Assembly: GCA_019059635.1 (NCBI GenBank) | Contig: JAGVRJ010000007.1 | Span: forward strand, 496,001 to 560,000 | Source: Proales similis | Taxonomy: Eukaryota > Rotifera > Eurotatoria > Ploima > Proalidae | DNA length: 64,000 nt | Direction of reading: 5' to 3' | In this document: positions 49,801 to 62,090 of the stretch, piece after piece | Layout of the letters: every line of letters begins with the position of its first letter | How positions within the stretch are numbered: the first letter of the stretch is position 1 | The notes under the pieces: model-generated | The model's database searches: none | What the model saw: the letters and a program-made list of their open reading frames with translations, nothing else | What the model was told of the DNA's origin: nothing | Made by a program: the position numbers and the translations under genes

Positions 49801-51545
49801 CAGACGGCTCATTCGATGCGTGAATTATTAATTTGATTTGAGCTCTTTCGCTCATCGACCAGATCGAAGGTGAATTTCAACTTGAATTAGAATCAATCCT
49901 CTTTATTCGCTTTGCATCCTACGCTGCCTGTCTGTGTTGGTTCCTTTAGGGCGTCTATCTGCTCGACCGTGCCTGCCAAGACTCTAATTAGCCAATGAGC
50001 GTACAAGCGTCTGTCGAGGAGCAATCTTCTTCCGCCAACTAATCAAAAGCCAATTGGCGCTCATGTCATTTGAATTACGAGCGTGCCGCGTCTTAAATTT
50101 CAGGGCAGCCAACTCATCAGAACCGTTTGACCGCTCCCCTCTCAAAGCGACACCTTAAATCGTGCTTAGCACCAGTGTCGGCATTTGACTGCGATCGCTT
50201 TCATTCGGTCTATTGTTACTCTGTGTGCCTCATGCTCTAAAAGAGGCTAATTTGAAATTCAAATCCGCTCTGGCCGTTGTTCTTTTCTGTTTAGCTCGCC
50301 ACTGTCGTTGTTTGTCAGATTTTTTCTTTTTCATGTTTCGACCGTTTATTTCAACAGGCGCGACGATAATGATCACGATGTTGATGACAAGCCCAAGTTC
50401 ACGAACCGTTGAGAAGGCCAATTAGCGTTCCAATCGAAACAATCAACTACACCAACATCAACATCTAGAGCTAACAAGCAGCCACTTGATTGTCAACGTT
50501 TATCTAGCCTTATCTTACAACTTCCTGGGTCCATTAGTGACCGATTCAAATCCATACCGGCGTATTGTCGAGTCGAACAGGCCGTAGGTTTAGGCCGACG
50601 CAAGTCGAAGGTATTCAAGCGAAGCGGCCAATTAGACAGGCGGTAAGAAAATATTTAGAGTCGGATTAGCGCCACTGATTATTCAACCAAAAAGGAAACA
50701 CTGCATTGCAGCAGCAGCAGCGCCCTCCTATTCAATTAGAGGCCATTTGTTGACTATAAACGAGCCCTTGCTATGAACACGAGCGAATGCCAACTCTCTC
50801 TCTCTCTCTTCATTTATTTTCCTCCAGTGTCACTAGGGCTAATTATAAGTTTGCGCTCCACATGTGCAAAGTATTGGAGGATTTGTGTGCACATGCGCGA
50901 GCAAAATTGTAGCCGCTTCAGTGCTCTAAGCTCTTCTTGAGAGGCAGCCTGATGAGTGCAGCGAGACGAGCGCGGCGTTTGATGATAAGTAAAAGGCGAT
51001 TAACAGACGCGTTCGAGTCTCAATCTTCCCATACACGGCGTGTAGAGGGCGACTTTTTCTAGTCGAATGAACACTGCGATTAACAGCCGCTGCTTCCTTA
51101 TTTCGCTTTAAACACCTTCAGACGCTCACTCTGCGCACTCTTCTTTTTGCTCCGCTTTTAATAAGCCAAGTGGCTTAATGTTACCCGCCACATGTGTGAA
51201 TGGAATTCTCCTCTCAATTTTCTTTCCAATAAAGCAGAGCGAAGAGCGATAGAAATTCTAAAAAGGAAAGAAAGCGAGAGCCAAAGAGCCCAGCTTAATA
51301 AAGATGAAAAGAGTCGGCGCATGCCTCTTGCTCTTAATGCCAATTAAAACCGCAACCGTTTCAACCAAAATTGTGGCTTTATTTGGTCTGCTTTATTTGC
51401 GATCAAAATTGCCTCTATTATTTTACCTTTCGTCGCTTAATGCATACCAGAGAGCTACTTAAATAAACACAAACTAAACCGCAGAAGCGTGCGAGAGCGC
51501 GGGCCGATGGTAGACTGAGAGAGAAAAGAAGCAAGAAGAGTCTAT
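46886..51545. other. 4.6-kb gene-poor region 5' of the ETS gene
   Basis: No gene supported with confidence. A minus-strand open frame at 47123-47407 (contains 'IVIKVEDVMSGEDGDGGGG'), preceded by a TGCGCAG acceptor-like site, might be an upstream ETS exon. The rest has CT/GA tracts (near 49576, 50790), CAG runs (near 50708) and conserved-looking AT-rich TAAT motifs. Probably regulatory DNA of the ETS gene. Confidence 0.4.
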
Positions 51546-54500
51546 TTAGCCCGCGCCATCGTTGCCACCACGATGTATGATTGAGAGCACAGCATCGTGA
51601 GTGGTTCCAAATATATTCCGATACTCGAACTCTTTCTGGAATTGGTGGTGATTGAACGAGCGGAGCAAACTCACTGAAAGCAAGCGAATGAATAAAGAGA
51701 AGCTGATCGCTTAAAATAAATTCGAGACGGGCCTACTTTTAGCGTGAGTGAGATAGACGGTCACTCCCAGTCGTTTGTAGGCGCCGTTTAGCTAAAAACC
51801 AATTCGTTCAAGTCGTTCTGACATGAGTAAGTGACGAGAAAGGAAATGCGAACCAATAAGAGCTCTTCCAAGCCCTGGGTGTCAATGTGATTGGCACTGC
51901 TCAAATCGATTATGATGTGTCTGATAGGCAGCTTTTCAGTCACTTGGCGTTTCTCTTGCTCCAGCTTCATCATCGTGTCCTGGCGCTCGTTTAAAAACTT
52001 TGAAAATAAAATATCTCAAATGATTGTGCGCTTGCAAGTTCGAACAAAGTCTAACAAACCTCGTCCAACTTTGAGCTCGTCATCTCCTTTTTCTTTTTGC
52101 TTCTCTTCTCCTCTCTGTTCTAAAAAGAATTGAATTCATGTTGAAAATAAAGCGTTGCTCGTTTGCACAGCTCCAGCAACTCACGATTTTTCGATTCACC
52201 TCCGCCAGTCTACGCTCGTATTTCGATTCGATATAATTCAAATACTCAATGTAGTTGTTGTAGTCGACGCCCGACAGTCGTCTGATCATTCGAGAGAAAT
52301 GCTTTGAATTCACATAGAATATCGACGCTTCGAAGCGAATGATTTTCACGCCCGAGATCTCGGTGGCCTGTTCAATCAAGACTTGAGTTAAACAACAACA
52401 GCAACCAAAATAGATGAACTGAAGCAGAATTACATCTTCGGAAGTCTTCACCGGCTCGTAAACGTCTGTGTCGGGTATGTTGCCCATCACCGAGCCGGCC
52501 GCACTATTTCAGGTTCAGAATTCAAGAACTAAAGCAAAGAGCTGAATTTCGAGCGAACCTCTGGTCGTAGATGATGATTATGAGCAGGTTGAAGCCGATG
52601 CCGATGTAGAGACCAATGTCAATGTTCAAGAGCATCACCGAGAGCCAAGTGACCGCGAAACCGAGCTGTTTTGTTTTGAATAATCAAACTCTGAGCTGAA
52701 CTATTATCGAGAGTGTCATCTATCTACCCCTTCGAGCCGACTCTGGTTCAAATAGCGTCGGAAATATCTAACTTTGCGGCACATGCTCATGAGAGAGACA
52801 GCTGTGATGGAGGCCAGCGCTGCCTGGTAAACGAGTCAGAAGAATGGACAAGCGTTTTGAGTTGAATTAGGCGACTCACACTCGGAAGTGGCTCGAACAA
52901 GTGTCCAATTCTAAGGATTGCGGCCAGAACAAAGATCGATGAGAAAATTGAGTAAATCAGACTCTTGGCTCCCGTGTCTTCCAGAATGGTGGCTCGTGAC
53001 AAATTTCCACTCGACGGATAGCCGAGGAAAAATGACGAGATAAAGTTGCCGGCTCCGTAGGCGAACGCTTCCTGTGTTCAACTCTGTGATTAGAAATCGT
53101 CACACAGCTCGTCTCTCTTTTCATTCACTCACATTGTTCGGTCGGAATTTGTACGTGTACTTTTTGGCGTACAAATCAGCAATTGAAATGTTCAAAATGA
53201 ACGAGACCAAAGCGATGTTTAGAGAAGGCAAGATGATTTTGCTAAAGTAGCCAATCTGCGGCGCTTGTGGAGTCAAGAATCTGATTGCCGCATTCTGTTA
53301 GTTGCAATTCAATTGAGTTTTTAGCGCACTTGGCCGGACTACTTACCCCGACGGAAATTCGTCGATGATCTTAACGCCGAAGCGCTTCTTAAAGTCCCAG
53401 ATGTCAGAGAACAGAGTGCTCAGAATGATCTTGTATGAATCTTGCCGTTTTATGAAAGGACTTGATTATCAGAATGAGGCACTTACAATTATGATTTCGA
53501 TTGGAATCGGAGTGATCAGTTTGTCTTTGAACTTTTCGTTAATAAAATGCTTGGTCAAGTAGTAGACCAGCATGCAAATGAGGCCGATGATAACCGAGGC
53601 CAAATTGACCTTGTTCAGCTTGCTGAATATGTCGGTGAAGAGCTGCAAACGTAGAATTAGGGCTTATTCAAGTTTCGCTAACACGCAATAAAGTATTGAC
53701 CCACTTGAATGAGCACAAACTGGGAAGTCTGATTTGTTGCCGATATGCCCAGAAGGGAATAGAGCTGATTCAGAAGAATGATTGTGGCCGTTGCTGAAAT
53801 GAACGAAATGGCCACCGCGTCCGATATGTACTTGGATATGAACGAGCCGAGCCGAGTGAGGCCGAGCAGGATCTAAAAACGAGGCGAGAATTAGAAATTA
53901 GAAAATTTCCCAACGACAAACGCTCACCTGAATGATTCCGACCCAGAAGGCAATGTTGGCCGCAATTAATATCCGAGCGAAGTTTGGATCGTTGGATATG
54001 AAGTCAGGGCTCATTTCTCCGGAGGATGAGAACACGTCGCCGTCAAGATCGTTTGTTACTTTCTCGATTAAGAGGGTGATGCCGGCAAACACGCCTTTAA
54101 AAGAGGTGATGATTTAGAATCGAAAATAAGCTGATGGTCAAATAGAGAACCTTGAGATACATGAAGACTGGTGCCAACAAATAAATACACAATGGCAGAA
54201 ATAAATGCGGTGTAGAGTCCTTGAAACGGTGGCAAGCTGCCCACCATCGAATAGCTAAGTGCTAAGTGCAACGTGAGCAAAAATTAAAGGCAAATAAGGT
54301 GATTTGACTTGATTTACTTTGAGCAAATTGAATGAATCCCATGGTCACTCCGCTCAGTATGTCGTTGAGCAGATTCGCCTTCACTCGGTATTTGGGCAGC
54401 CATTCGACTATGGGAAAGAAATGGTAGATGATTCGTTTTGTGTTGTACTTTTTTATGTTCAAATATTTGCGCAAGTAAAACACGACATCGTATGTTTCTT

Positions 54501-54564
54501 TTTCGTAGTTCTCAAACTCGGACGTCTTCGGGGTGTCTTCGCTGAGCTTAAGCCGTTTGCTCAT
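51546..54564 (-). CDS. SLC26-family anion transporter (sulfate permease type) with STAS domain
   Basis: About a dozen minus-strand exons; the first starts at 54564, the last ends at 51546. The N-terminal 'YNTKRIIYHFFPIVEWLPKY' and 'LLNDILSGVTMGFIQFAQ' match the SLC26 sulfate-transporter signature region, followed by 'LPPFQGLYTAFISAIVYLF'. About a dozen hydrophobic helices follow, with 'AFAYGAGNFISSFFLGYPSS' (family GxxN...P..G.. motif) and 'VMGNIPDTDVYEPV' leading into the C-terminal STAS domain ('IRHIIIDLSSANHIDTQGLEELL'). STAS is interrupted by a basic charged insert ('RREAKRKRR' region), as is common in SLC26 proteins. The last exon contains 'GTTHDAVLSII', matching the terminal STAS helix. 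Family members exchange chloride, bicarbonate, sulfate, oxalate or iodide across plasma membranes; substrate not predictable. Confidence 0.9.
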
Positions 54565-54953
54565 ATTTCTTCCTCAACTGATTGTCTCGGTCGCTTTTGG
54601 TGTTTCTCTTTATTTGAGATTTTCCAAGTTTTTATTGCTTTTAAACAACAAAATTGTCGGTTGCGTTCGCATTTAAAACGTGTCTGAGCATTGAATGCAA
54701 CGCCAATTATCTACGCATCATCTTTGTTCATCAGAGCGTTCAAGTTTTCTTTTTCTTACCTGAAAGCTTTTTTTGGCATCTAAAAATAGCAGTGCTCCAC
54801 CTTTTCCTTACAGACCTTTTTCCTTTCAACTCAGGCATTCTCGCCAGCAAGCCAACAAGCAAGGACAATGTTTTGTGCATTGCAAACTTCACCGACCAAT
54901 TCCAACTCGATATTTCTGAATAATTGGTTTTCATTTCGCTTGCAAATAAAAAG
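54565..54953. promoter_or_regulatory. Divergent promoter region, SLC26 / NOA1
   Basis: About 390 bp between two divergent start codons, so both core promoters and 5' UTRs must lie here. AT-rich, no clear TATA box on either strand. Confidence 0.5.
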
Positions 54954-57042
54954 ATGCTGGCCGGTCGTAGATGCCCGAAATGGACCCAAATACCCTTGAC
55001 ACTGGTCAGGAATTTGAGGCGAAACGGCGCCAGAGATAAGGATCTCAAAAAGCGATCGCTTGAGTCGACGTCATTTCCTTTAGAATCGGATAAGTTGAAT
55101 AATGAGAAGATTTTGCGTAAGGAAAACGTGACCAGTCACCTAAAGAATGCCGAGTTACCTAAAGCACCCGCTCTAAACATCGATGAGATAATCAAGACGC
55201 TGAGCCAAGCCAAGCTCGAGATCGAAGCAATAGTTGAAAACGAAGCTCTCGTCGAAGATCCAAATGAGCCTGTTCGAAAAGTGCGATGCCCTGGCTGTGG
55301 CGCACAGCTGCACTGCAAAGACCGAAATCGAGCCGGCTTCGTTTCCGCTCCTCTGCTCAAGTCGTTGAGTCGCCAAGAGCTGCAGTTTACCGAATGCTAC
55401 AGATGCGAGCGGCTCAAGACCGGCGAGTTTCTCTCAAGTCCAGATTTAGATCATTATGACTACGATCGGCTTATAATCGACAAAATTTGCAAAGAGAGCA
55501 AGGCTCATGTGATTATTCTTGTCGATCTGCTCGACTTGCCCAATTCGATCTACGAAGGCTGGAGCAAATTGGTCGAGTCGCCGAGTGCTAAGAAAGCAGT
55601 CGATATATGCATATTGGGCAACAAAATCGATTTGCTTCCGCATACGGGCGCTCAATTCGAAGAGTCAGTGGTTGAATGCTTGGCAAAGAGTTTGGCTGCC
55701 AAGGGAATTAAAGGGCCCCAAATCAAGCATTTAGAGTTGATCAGCGCCAAGACGGGCTACAACATTGAGAAAGTGATCTCAAAGCTATTCGAGCTCTGGA
55801 ACGACGAGGGCGATGTCTACTTGCTAGGCACCACAAATGCGGGCAAGTCGGTGCTATTCAATCAGCTGCTGAGATCCGACTATTGTAGAACGATTGCTTC
55901 GGATGCAATAAATCAGGCGACCACGTCGTTCTGGCCGGGCACCACTCTCAACGAGTTGAAATTTCCGATCACTTTCTTGACTGAAAACAAACTGAGATTG
56001 AGAAGAAAGCGACTGGCAAAAGATCAAGAGACCGTTGAGCTCACAGAACAGAAGCGAGCCGATAAATATAAGAAATCAATGAATTTAAAACACGCCGAGC
56101 TCATCGGTCATGTGGGCAGTTCGTTTAAGCCGCATTCTATGGCCGGAGACGAGCTAAATGTTCGAGTAGACGCTGCCTACGAGATTTCAAACATTACCGG
56201 CCAAATAAGCGAGGGTGAGTCTTTCCTCCGGCCCGAGGAAATTGTTCGAAAGCGCATTGCCGATGCACGCAAAATGTACCAACCGAAATACTTCGAAAGC
56301 CGAGCCACGTGGTTTCACGACACACCTGGAGTGGTCGGTGGCAAGGAACTGCTTCGTTTATTCACCCTCAAGGAATTGGAAATAATTACACCAAGAGGCC
56401 TGCTCATGCCTCGCGTCTACTGGCTTTTGCCCGGCCAAACCATTTTCGTTGGCGGTTTGATTCGAGTCGATTTGGTCGAGGTAAGAGAGAGCGAGCTCAT
56501 TTCTGCTCTGCGTATTAAAAACATTCGTGAGTAAACTTAGAGCACAGACAATGAACGAGTGCTGCTCTCGATTATGGCCAGTCCAGCCCTGCCAATAGTC
56601 AATCCCATGCCAACTGAAGAGGCCGAGTCAACTTATCAAGAGCTCTATGAAAAGGGCAATGCTCTCAGAGTAAGCGATAAAAGTTCGAATCTGACTCCGT
56701 TTGCTGATAGGACACTTTTTTTTTTTCAAGGTTCCTTATTCGGGCGCTGTGCGCGAAAAACCAATTCCGCAGCTGGAAATGAAACAGTTCAATGTTGAGT
56801 GTGTAGGAAATTACAAATCAACGGCCGATCTGGTTTTCTCCTGCTTCGGCTGGGCGGCCGTGACAAGTAGACCGGGCGTGGTTGCCAAGCTAAACGCTTA
56901 CACTCCTGGGGGAGTTGGCGTGTGCTTAAGAGAGCCAAGTCTCATTCCTAATGTTGTCAATTTGCGCCAAAAATGGAGTAGACGTGATCAAAGTCAATCA
57001 TTCAAGAGCATAATATACCGAAAACCGAAAATTGCTCTTTAA
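54954..57042 (+). CDS. NOA1: NOA1 circularly permuted mitochondrial GTPase
   Basis: One long exon (54954 to about 56480), then about 56540-56670 and about 56730-57042, around 650 residues (human 698). A basic N-terminus is consistent with mitochondrial import. A zinc-finger-like 'VRCPGCGAQLHC...CYRCERL' block precedes the GTPase. The G motifs are in permuted order G4-G5-G1-G3: 'ILGNKIDLLP', then 'ISAKTGYNIEKVI', then the P-loop 'LGTTNAGKSVLFN', then 'DTPGVV'. That order defines the YqeH/NOA1 class. The C-terminal part ('KADLVFSCFGWAAVT' type) matches the RNA-binding TRAP-like domain. Needed for mitochondrial small-ribosome assembly and translation. Divergent from SLC26; first of a head-to-tail plus-strand run. 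Confidence 0.93.
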
Positions 57043-57858
57043 AGGCTTTTTTACTTGCTCGTATATTAAAATAAAAATAGAAAATTAAAGCAAATAATAC
57101 ACCCCTTAAATGTGCGCCTTATATGCACATGCACAAAAAGGAACGAGCCAATGCGATAGTGAACATTCAGATATGTATAAATTCGGTCTTATCGGCATTG
57201 AATCACACCAAGTTTTTGCGATCAGATTGTTATTTATTTCATCGACAAGAGTCAACTCAAATATAAGCAGCAGATAGGAGCGGGTGGGCTGGATTTATCA
57301 CAAGATTAACTTTTTGATTAGTTATCGCTCGCTATTTTCCACCAGCTCCAGGCAGACTTGAAGTTTATTGAATTACTCTGAGCTTTAAAATAAATAACAA
57401 AAACCATGACAGCCATACACAGCCAAAGCGTTCTCTGCAATTAAAATCGTATAAAGATGCATGAGCAGGTTGCCCTTGGGAGCTCTTCTACATTTAGTTA
57501 ACACCAACAAGCAAAAGCGGGTGCAAACAATTTTTATGAAATTCTACTGCTCAATTTCTCAAGCACAAACAAGTTCTGAATCCCGTTTGTGTGTCAGTTT
57601 TTTTATCAAACTCGCGTGCATGTCTTTGTGCTGAGAGTAAAGAGAGATTAGAGTGAGTTGATTTGATGATGATTCATCGCTCCTGACTCACTTAACTTTC
57701 GAATTATGCTTGCAAGTTGCGAATTATAAATAGCATCGAGAGTTTTCAACTGTCAAATAGCCTGAATTCTCTCATCGGAATAGATTTAGAACAATAGAAA
57801 CAAAAGCGAGCATTCCTAGTCAGAGAAGAGCCACTTGAGACCAAGCTGATACGACGGA
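57043..57858. other. Intergenic between NOA1 and the glycosyltransferase
   Basis: About 815 bp, AT-rich, with AATAAA-like signals near 57070-57095 for NOA1. A short hairpin AGTGAGT...ACTCACT with TGATGATGA inside lies near 57652-57692. No gene seen. Confidence 0.45.
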
Positions 57859-59436
57859 ATGATGATGAAACGCCGCTGCATATTTGTGTGGAGTGTGCCC
57901 GCAAATGGCCACCTAAACCCGACGCTGTGCTTCACCAATCAGCTTCTACTCAAATTGGATGAAATGCAGGTGGACAAGATCGTCTTTTACAGCGACCGTC
58001 AGTTTGCTGACGCAATTCTCAACCTGCCCAACAATGTGGGCAAAGAATTGATCGAGTTCCGCGACTACGACCTCGAGAAACGCATCGGCTCAAGCAATTT
58101 ACTTAAAGCATTGATGGACTTTGACACAAGGCCGGGCTCTCTGTTCAGAGTGTTTAAATGCTACGAGAACGGAATGAACATTGGCGTTCAGCATTTGTTC
58201 GAACCACTGCTCAAGGACATCAATCGAGACAAGCCCGATCTCATTCTGTACGACCAGGCGCTCTTTTTTCCCAAACTTGCTCTCGATCTGTACGCCAAAC
58301 GCTATGATTGTGAGAAGCCGCTCCACGTCTGCTACATAACCACATTTGTGTGCGCCCAAGGCATTTACCCACGCTGGAATGAGTTGAAGAAAATGGGCCT
58401 GCTGGGAAAAAACCGATCGGTTGTGCACAAGGCGCAGAACATGTCCATTACTGTGATGGACCTATTGCGATACGTGTTCGCCTACTACAAGACGCTGTGG
58501 TGGGATTTGCATTTTAGCGTGCACGATCTCGCCAGTCGAATTGAGTATCCGCTTGGCAGCAAGCAGCTGCTGGACGATCAGCTCAACTTGGTCTTTGTTC
58601 TGCCTGAAGTTCAGCCCCGCTACGAAGAGTTCAAGTCGGAGCGAATTAAATTTGTCGGCCCGTGTGTGGACGAGGCCGTCAGATTCAAGCTTTCAAGGAC
58701 CAAGCTCAACATGGAAAAGTACATTCAGTTGATCGACGAGTTTCTCATCAGCCGAGTTGATAATGAACAAGCTTCACAATTGCTTGACGATTTCTACGAG
58801 TCAACTGACGGTTCGAACATCGCTCCGAGGCATACCAGGTCGCTTCTCATGCGCTGTGACTCGACGGGCGAGAATTTCAAGCGCTTGTTCAAGCCAATCA
58901 TATACGTGTCGATGGGCACTGTATTCAACAATGAGAACGCCGGTCTATTCGAAACACTGGTGAGCGCCTGCAAATTCTTCAGTCAAAACTACAACGTGAT
59001 TGTGTCAACCGGCGACGAGCGTACTTACCAAAAGTACATGAACAGCCCGCTCAATTCGGGCGACATCCTTTTCATACCTCACACGCCTCAGGTCGAGCTT
59101 CTCAAACGAGCTTGCTTGTTTATAACCCATGCCGGAATGAATTCTGTGAGCGAGGCCATCAATTACGGAGTGCCAATCATCTGTCTGCCGTTGAGTGGCG
59201 ATCAGCCGTTCGTCGCATGGCGTTTAGCCGACGAGCTCGGCATGGGCATTCGTCTCCAACCTGACTCGTCGCTCACTATTCAAAAAGTAAAAGAGAGCAT
59301 TGAACGAATTCTACAGGACGAGTCGTATACCAATAAGGCTCGTCAGTTAGCGAACATTTCACAACAGCAGAGCGGTCACAAAAAGGCCGCTTGCATAGTG
59401 TCTGATCTAGTCCGAGAGAATAAGAAAATCCTTTGA
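57859..59436 (+). CDS. Intronless MGT-type UDP-glycosyltransferase, bacterial-like
   Basis: A single open frame of 525 residues with no intron. N-terminus 'CIFVWSVPANGHLNPTLCF' fits the GHxNP donor-side start of macrolide/flavonoid-type GT1 enzymes. C-terminal domain has 'IYVSMGTVFNN', 'IVSTGDERTY' and the nucleotide-sugar motif 'HTPQVELLKRACLFITHAGM', 'NSVSEAINYGVPIICLPLS', 'GDQPFVAWRLADELGMGI', with His, Glu and the DQ pair in place. Unlike animal UGT1/UGT2 enzymes it lacks a signal peptide and C-terminal TM anchor, so it should be cytosolic. Known activity of the family: transfer of a sugar from UDP-sugar to small lipophilic acceptors, often detoxification. Intronless structure among multi-exon neighbours and the MGT-like sequence make horizontal acquisition possible. 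Codon use looks like that of its neighbours. Confidence 0.85.
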   Translation: MMMKRRCIFVWSVPANGHLNPTLCFTNQLLLKLDEMQVDKIVFYSDRQFADAILNLPNNVGKELIEFRDYDLEKRIGSSNLLKALMDFDTRPGSLFRVFKCYENGMNIGVQHLFEPLLKDINRDKPDLILYDQALFFPKLALDLYAKRYDCEKPLHVCYITTFVCAQGIYPRWNELKKMGLLGKNRSVVHKAQNMSITVMDLLRYVFAYYKTLWWDLHFSVHDLASRIEYPLGSKQLLDDQLNLVFVLPEVQPRYEEFKSERIKFVGPCVDEAVRFKLSRTKLNMEKYIQLIDEFLISRVDNEQASQLLDDFYESTDGSNIAPRHTRSLLMRCDSTGENFKRLFKPIIYVSMGTVFNNENAGLFETLVSACKFFSQNYNVIVSTGDERTYQKYMNSPLNSGDILFIPHTPQVELLKRACLFITHAGMNSVSEAINYGVPIICLPLSGDQPFVAWRLADELGMGIRLQPDSSLTIQKVKESIERILQDESYTNKARQLANISQQQSGHKKAACIVSDLVRENKKIL

Positions 59437-59698
59437 GCTATTTAAACAGGATTTCGACCGACCAGACCATTTGCTTTTCGCCTTTTTATTATCTTACATC
59501 GTTCTCAAGTCAATTTTGTTTTCACCCAAGCCACTTAAATGAAGACTGGTTTAGTCGGAAGCGCTTGAATCTTTTCACTTTTGTTTATCAATTTAATTTT
59601 TTATATCAATGCTCTAGCTGGAGAATGCGGTATTTTAATTCGAGTATTATCTAAATCGACGAAAATAATAAATTGGGATTGAAAAACAGCGCCTTTGA

Positions 59699-61776
59699 AT
59701 GGGAGTTTATAAACGGTTGCCATGGCAACATTGTGGAACGGGAAAGTACGAAAATGTTAATTGGCCCCAGAGCCGACTTGGACATGAGGGTATGGATTCA
59801 AGAAGAACAACGTTTGGAAAACCCCCAGCCAATCGGGTAGATGATCATGATGATCATCATCATCTTTTATCTCGTGTACTCAGCGAGATCGGCTCAAAAC
59901 GTCTCGTAAAATACAAAGCGCTTAACTATGACGCAGTCAAAGTCTACTTGAATGGCAAGCGCGCTGTGGGCGAAGAGTCACTGGACAAAGTCAAGCAGCT
60001 GGAGCGGAACAATAAAGCGAAAAGAGAGAATCAACTGCTCACCGAGCACAGGAATCTCTGGCTCAAAGAATGGAACCGATTGGCAGAGTCATATGCGAGC
60101 CAGGAAACGGTACTGGCCGATTTCTCTCGACTGTTTGCGCTCAATTCAGTTGACTATTACAATTTATCGATCAATCAAACGGATTGCATCAATCAGACAG
60201 ACGATGACCAACTCGATTTCAGGCAGCTGAAAGAAATCGACGCTCTGGAGGGATTCGCTCAAAGTCTCGACGAGCAAAGAGTCGAGTTCAAGGTTAAAAC
60301 TGTCTGTCCTGTGCTCGATCTGGTCGAAGATCTCCGCCATTGGCTGAGGGCAAAGCAAAGAGACAATGGACTTGAAGTGAAACAAATACTTGAAACGGTC
60401 AAAAAGCAGCAGTCGCGCGTTCTGGACAAACTCGAGTGGGAGCAGAATGTGCTGGAGGGCGATCTAGAAGAGATGCGTGAAAAACTCGAGCTCAATGAAT
60501 TCAAGATTGAAAAAGGAGTCGACGAGCGAGCATATGATCTATTGTGTCCGGATGAGGAACTTCGACTTTCAGTTCTGCAGGAGTTCTTCATTGTCGATCA
60601 TAAATACGAGCAAAAGCTTGTTCAGCTCGATGAGCAAAGCGGCTGGATTCGAGCTCGCATGTACGTTGGCTTTAATCGACATGAGCACGAGCTGATCCGA
60701 CACGTGACTGACTATTATCAGTTTCACAGGCTGGCCGACAGCGTACCCAGTGCGCGGGAGCTCATTTTCGATCGTCTGAGGCGAACTTTTGACCAGCTGT
60801 TTGAAAAAGAGTTTAGCCGACGTGATTTCATCGACCACGAAAACTGGTGGAGTGCGTTCAAGTACGAGCAAAAGATGCGGCGCCTCATTCTCAGCGAGTG
60901 GAAAGAGGCGCGACAAGCGCTGCTCGTAAGAGCCGAGGCGGTTTTCGCCGAAGCTTTCGATTTAATCCAAGCGGCTCGCATGAGACAAGAAGCAATCGAA
61001 AGTCAGAGGCGCTTGTGCAATCAGCTTTACGAACAGGTGGCCAAATGGCGTCAGCGAAAACTGGAAGCACTCGAAATACAGCAAAAGATCGATGAAATAA
61101 GGAGACGCGAAGAAGCGGAAAAACTGCGCCTAGAAGAAGAGAGAGCGAGCAAGAAGCGGACAGCCGAAAAGCGAGCGGTAAGCAGCGTGAATGTTGGCCA
61201 CTCGGGCCTCTTTCTCAAACAGCAGCAGGTAATTATTGTTCGTTTTAGATTCAAGAATACCATGAGCGGATGGCAGAGCAACGACGCCAAGCAGAGGAAA
61301 AAGAACAAACTCGTCTGGAAAAGTTAAACAAAGAACTGCGAGGACAAGCAGCCAAAGATCGTGAACGTGTCGAGCTGAGAGCAAAAATGTGGCTGGAACG
61401 TAGAGAACAGCTTCAACAAAAAAGAGGCGAGCAAGCCGAGGAAAGGGAAAGGCAAAACGAACGTCTGCGCAAGTTTTTCACATCTGTTCAGCCTCAAGTG
61501 GAACGAGACCCTGCCCGGATGGTTAGCTTCACTCAGGCGGAGCTTAATCGGCGCTTGGGCGATTCGGACTCGACCAGTCAAGGGCAAACAACTCAAGCAT
61601 TCGGCTTTACTGATGATCTGATAAATTCAGATGCACGATACAGAATCGAGCAGCGGCTGAGGCAAGCTGGTCTAATTAGCAGCGACTACGCTCGTGTGCT
61701 GGTCAAGTCAATTGCCCAACAGAATCGAAATGGACATCGACGAAATCTAAACGACAACTTTAAAATTGGAACCTGA
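59699..61776 (+). CDS. CCDC148: Coiled-coil protein CCDC148
   Basis: Two exons (59699-61177 and 61249-61776) joined in phase 0 give about 668 residues (human about 590). Colinear resemblance to vertebrate CCDC148: 'LVKYKALNYDAVKVYL', 'LLTEHRNLWLKEWNRL', 'VCPVLDLVEDLRHWLRAKQR', 'CNQLYEQVAKWRQRKLEALE', 'AAKDRERVELRAK', then 'RDPARMVSFTQAELNRRLG' and 'DARYRIEQRLRQAGLISSDY' near the end. Long coiled coils dominate. Found in genomes of ciliated organisms and expressed with ciliary genes; molecular role not established. The true start may be a downstream Met, as the first 40 residues are not conserved. Confidence 0.88.
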
Positions 61777-62090
61777 TGAAAATTATCCCAAATTTTTTTG
61801 ACAATTCTTTTTCCCTCTCTAAGCCGGACTGTAATTAGTTTTGCAAATTTAATATTTCCGCTTAATGGTGAATAAAGCGATCAACAGCCTCGATCACAGT
61901 GGATCGGCAGATGAGCTGTCAAGCGGCCTCCTGGTTTAATTTCTACGGGGTGTCTGCGGTGTGCGCTGAGTTTAGCCGAGCTAAAGTAAAAAGATTTTTG
62001 CATGTGTGCACCAGTCCTATGCATACGGTGGAAAGCTACTCGTACTGGAATGGGATGAAAATCAACCAGTAGAGTGAGGCAACTAGAGAA

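Noticed and set aside
57652-57692. Mini box C/D-like element: AGTGAGT stem with TGATGATGA and CTGA inside
   Set aside because: Only about 18 bases separate the boxes, with no D' or C' and no room for a guide; more likely a chance hairpin.
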